DNA of 13,347 bases, taken from Thermohalobaculum sp038534135 (GTDB lineage Bacteria > Pseudomonadota > Alphaproteobacteria > Rhodobacterales > Rhodobacteraceae). The notes under the pieces were generated by a model. The model saw nothing but the letters and a program-made list of their open reading frames with translations, was not told where the DNA came from and did no database searches. Each line of letters begins with the position of its first letter. Position 1 is the stretch's first letter. Location of the stretch: positions 1 through 13,347 of the forward strand of contig JBCAXJ010000096.1 in NCBI GenBank assembly GCA_038534135.1. The letters are read 5' to 3'. Of the stretch, positions 11,828 through 13,347 are shown in pieces. The translations under genes and the position numbers were made by a program.

Positions 11828-13347
11828 ATGGAAACCAAATTCGACGCTGCGTCGGCCGAGCCGCGCATCTATGCCAAATGGGAGGCCGAAGGCTGTTTTG
11901 CCGCCGGTGTAAACAAATCGCGCGACGAGACTTTTTGCATCGTGATCCCGCCGCCCAATGTTACCGGGTCGCTGCACATCGGGCACGCGTTGAACAATAC
12001 GCTGCAGGACATCCTGATACGCTGGAAGCGGATGCAAGGCTTCGACACGCTTTGGCAACCGGGCACCGACCACGCTGGCATCGCGACACAGATGGTCGTC
12101 GAGCGTGAATTGGCCGAGACCCAGCAGCCTGGCCGTGCCGCGATGGGGCGGGAGAAGTTCGTCGAGCGGGTCTGGGAACAGAAGCGCAACTCCGAAGGCA
12201 CGATCCTGGGTCAGCTCAAGCGGCTGGGGGCTTCCTGTGACTGGGACCGAACCGAGTTCACCATGTCTGAAGGGCTTTCGGCAGCCGTCCTCAAGGTTTT
12301 CGTCGATCTCTACAATCAAGGTTTGATTTACAAGGACAAACGCCTCGTCAACTGGGATCCGAAGTTCGAGACCGCGATCTCGGATCTGGAAGTCGAGAAC
12401 ATCGAAGTCGACGGCCACATGTGGCATTTCAAGTACCCGTTGGCGGCGGATGACTCAGGCAACCGTGCGACTTACGAATATGTCGAAAAGGACGAGGACG
12501 GGAATGTCACCCTGCGCGAGACGCGGGATTATATCTCGATCGCCACGACCCGACCCGAAACCATGCTGGGAGATGGCGCGGTCGCGGTCCACCCCTCGGA
12601 CGAGCGCTATGCGCCCATTGTCGGGCTGTTCTGCGAGATCCCGGTCGGGCCGAAGGAACACCGCCGCCTGATCCCGATCATCACCGACGACTACCCGGAC
12701 CCTGACTTCGGCTCGGGTGCGGTCAAGATCACCGGCGCGCACGACTTCAACGACAATGGTGTGGCACAGCGTGGCGGCATCCCGTGCTATCGCCTGATGG
12801 ACACCAAGGGTTGGATGCGCGCAGACGGGGCGCCCTATGTCGAGGAAGCCGCAAAGGCGCAAGCGATCATCGACGGCGCTGAAATGACGGCGAACGAGAT
12901 CGATGCGATCAACCTGGTTCCCGACGCCTATCGTGGGCTGGACCGCTATGAGGCCCGCGCGCGTGTCATCGCCGACATCACTGCCGAAGGTTTGGCGGTC
13001 ATGGTCCCTGCAGACCATCCTGAGGTCGCATGGATGAAGGGCGTCGCGCCGACCTGGAAGACCGATGGTCGACCGGGCTTCAGCTCGGTTTCGGAGGACG
13101 CTGAACCGCCCGCTGAACTGCCGCTGGTCGAATCCAAGAAGATCATGCAGCCATTTGGAGACCGCTCGAAGGTTGTCATCGAACCGATGCTGACCGACCA
13201 ATGGTTTGTCGACGCAAAGACGCTGGCCCAGCCCGCGCTCAAGGCGGTCCGCAGTGGCACCACCAAGTTTGCGCCGCAGAACTGGGAAAAGACTTACTTC
13301 AACTGGCTCGAAGACATCCAGCCCTGGTGCATTTCGAGGCAGCTCTG
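11828..13347 (+). CDS. valS: Valyl-tRNA synthetase, N-terminal part (cut by window end)
   Basis: An open frame of about 506 codons runs off the window end; bacterial ValRS is roughly 900-1000 residues, so about half is present. It charges tRNA-Val and edits mischarged threonine. The N-terminus is METKFDAASAEPRIYAKWEAEG. The class I signature HIGH is H50-G52-H53 in PPPNVTGSLHIGH, followed by GTDHAGIATQMVVER. LVNWDPKFETAISDLEVE is a ValRS mark. The CP1 editing domain carries TTRPETMLGD (from about residue 238) and DFGSGAVKITGAHDFND. The window stops in WCISRQL, shortly before the distal catalytic parts; the KMSKS loop is not included. ATG at 11828 is preceded by AGGGA nine bases upstream; an out-of-frame ATG seven bases earlier is ignored. 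No interruption is seen in the part present. Confidence 0.97.
   Translation, partial: METKFDAASAEPRIYAKWEAEGCFAAGVNKSRDETFCIVIPPPNVTGSLHIGHALNNTLQDILIRWKRMQGFDTLWQPGTDHAGIATQMVVERELAETQQPGRAAMGREKFVERVWEQKRNSEGTILGQLKRLGASCDWDRTEFTMSEGLSAAVLKVFVDLYNQGLIYKDKRLVNWDPKFETAISDLEVENIEVDGHMWHFKYPLAADDSGNRATYEYVEKDEDGNVTLRETRDYISIATTRPETMLGDGAVAVHPSDERYAPIVGLFCEIPVGPKEHRRLIPIITDDYPDPDFGSGAVKITGAHDFNDNGVAQRGGIPCYRLMDTKGWMRADGAPYVEEAAKAQAIIDGAEMTANEIDAINLVPDAYRGLDRYEARARVIADITAEGLAVMVPADHPEVAWMKGVAPTWKTDGRPGFSSVSEDAEPPAELPLVESKKIMQPFGDRSKVVIEPMLTDQWFVDAKTLAQPALKAVRSGTTKFAPQNWEKTYFNWLEDIQPWCISRQL

Overview
The window looks like ordinary core chromosome of an alphaproteobacterium. The strongest evidence is a full-length CtrA cell-cycle regulator, a TIGR02300 (FYDLN-type) zinc-ribbon protein, a bactofilin-M23 peptidase pair, an intracellular PHB depolymerase, and the order PIMT-like methyltransferase - TolC - PopZ-like protein - valS. 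The cysteine-containing TIGR02300 ribbon and the peptidase N-terminus remind me of Rhodospirillales-like lineages, while the small exported protein at 7702-8178 recalls Rhodobacterales proteins. I would not name an order from sequence reading alone. I see no insertion sequence, integrase, phage gene, CRISPR array or recognised defence cassette.

Left part (1-4235): ctrA (+) converges on a leftward run of four genes. In transcription order these are a 1-Cys PrxQ/Bcp peroxiredoxin, a DUF455 ferritin-like protein whose TTG start overlaps the bcp stop, a membrane-anchored coiled-coil M23 peptidase, and a bactofilin whose start lies inside the end of the peptidase gene. The last two form a plausible envelope-shape module: a cytoskeletal scaffold plus a peptidoglycan endopeptidase.

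Middle part (4236-8277): a 458-base gene-free stretch, tRNA-Ala(GGC) and the TIGR02300 gene (all leftward) face a rightward pair, phaZ and a YgjP/SprT-like metalloprotease. After a structured 234-base gap comes a small exported protein of unknown function (+), then tRNA-Cys(GCA) (-).

Right part (8278-13347): a divergent protein-L-isoaspartate methyltransferase-like gene, the outer-membrane efflux channel tolC and a PopZ-like (DUF2497-type) protein run rightward. They are followed by a small exported protein of unknown function on the minus strand and the first ~506 codons of valS, cut by the window end. The 212-base spacer between these last two divergent genes carries a near-ideal G-quadruplex motif inside a GC-rich inverted repeat, the most unusual non-coding signal here.

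The themes are cell cycle and polarity (CtrA, PopZ-like), envelope (bactofilin, M23, TolC), redox (PrxQ, DUF455), storage polymer turnover (PhaZ) and translation (two tRNAs, ValRS). The points most worth following are start-site and overlap choices, residue substitutions in otherwise standard families (PrxQ, PIMT-like, TIGR02300, PopZ-like), and structured spacers.
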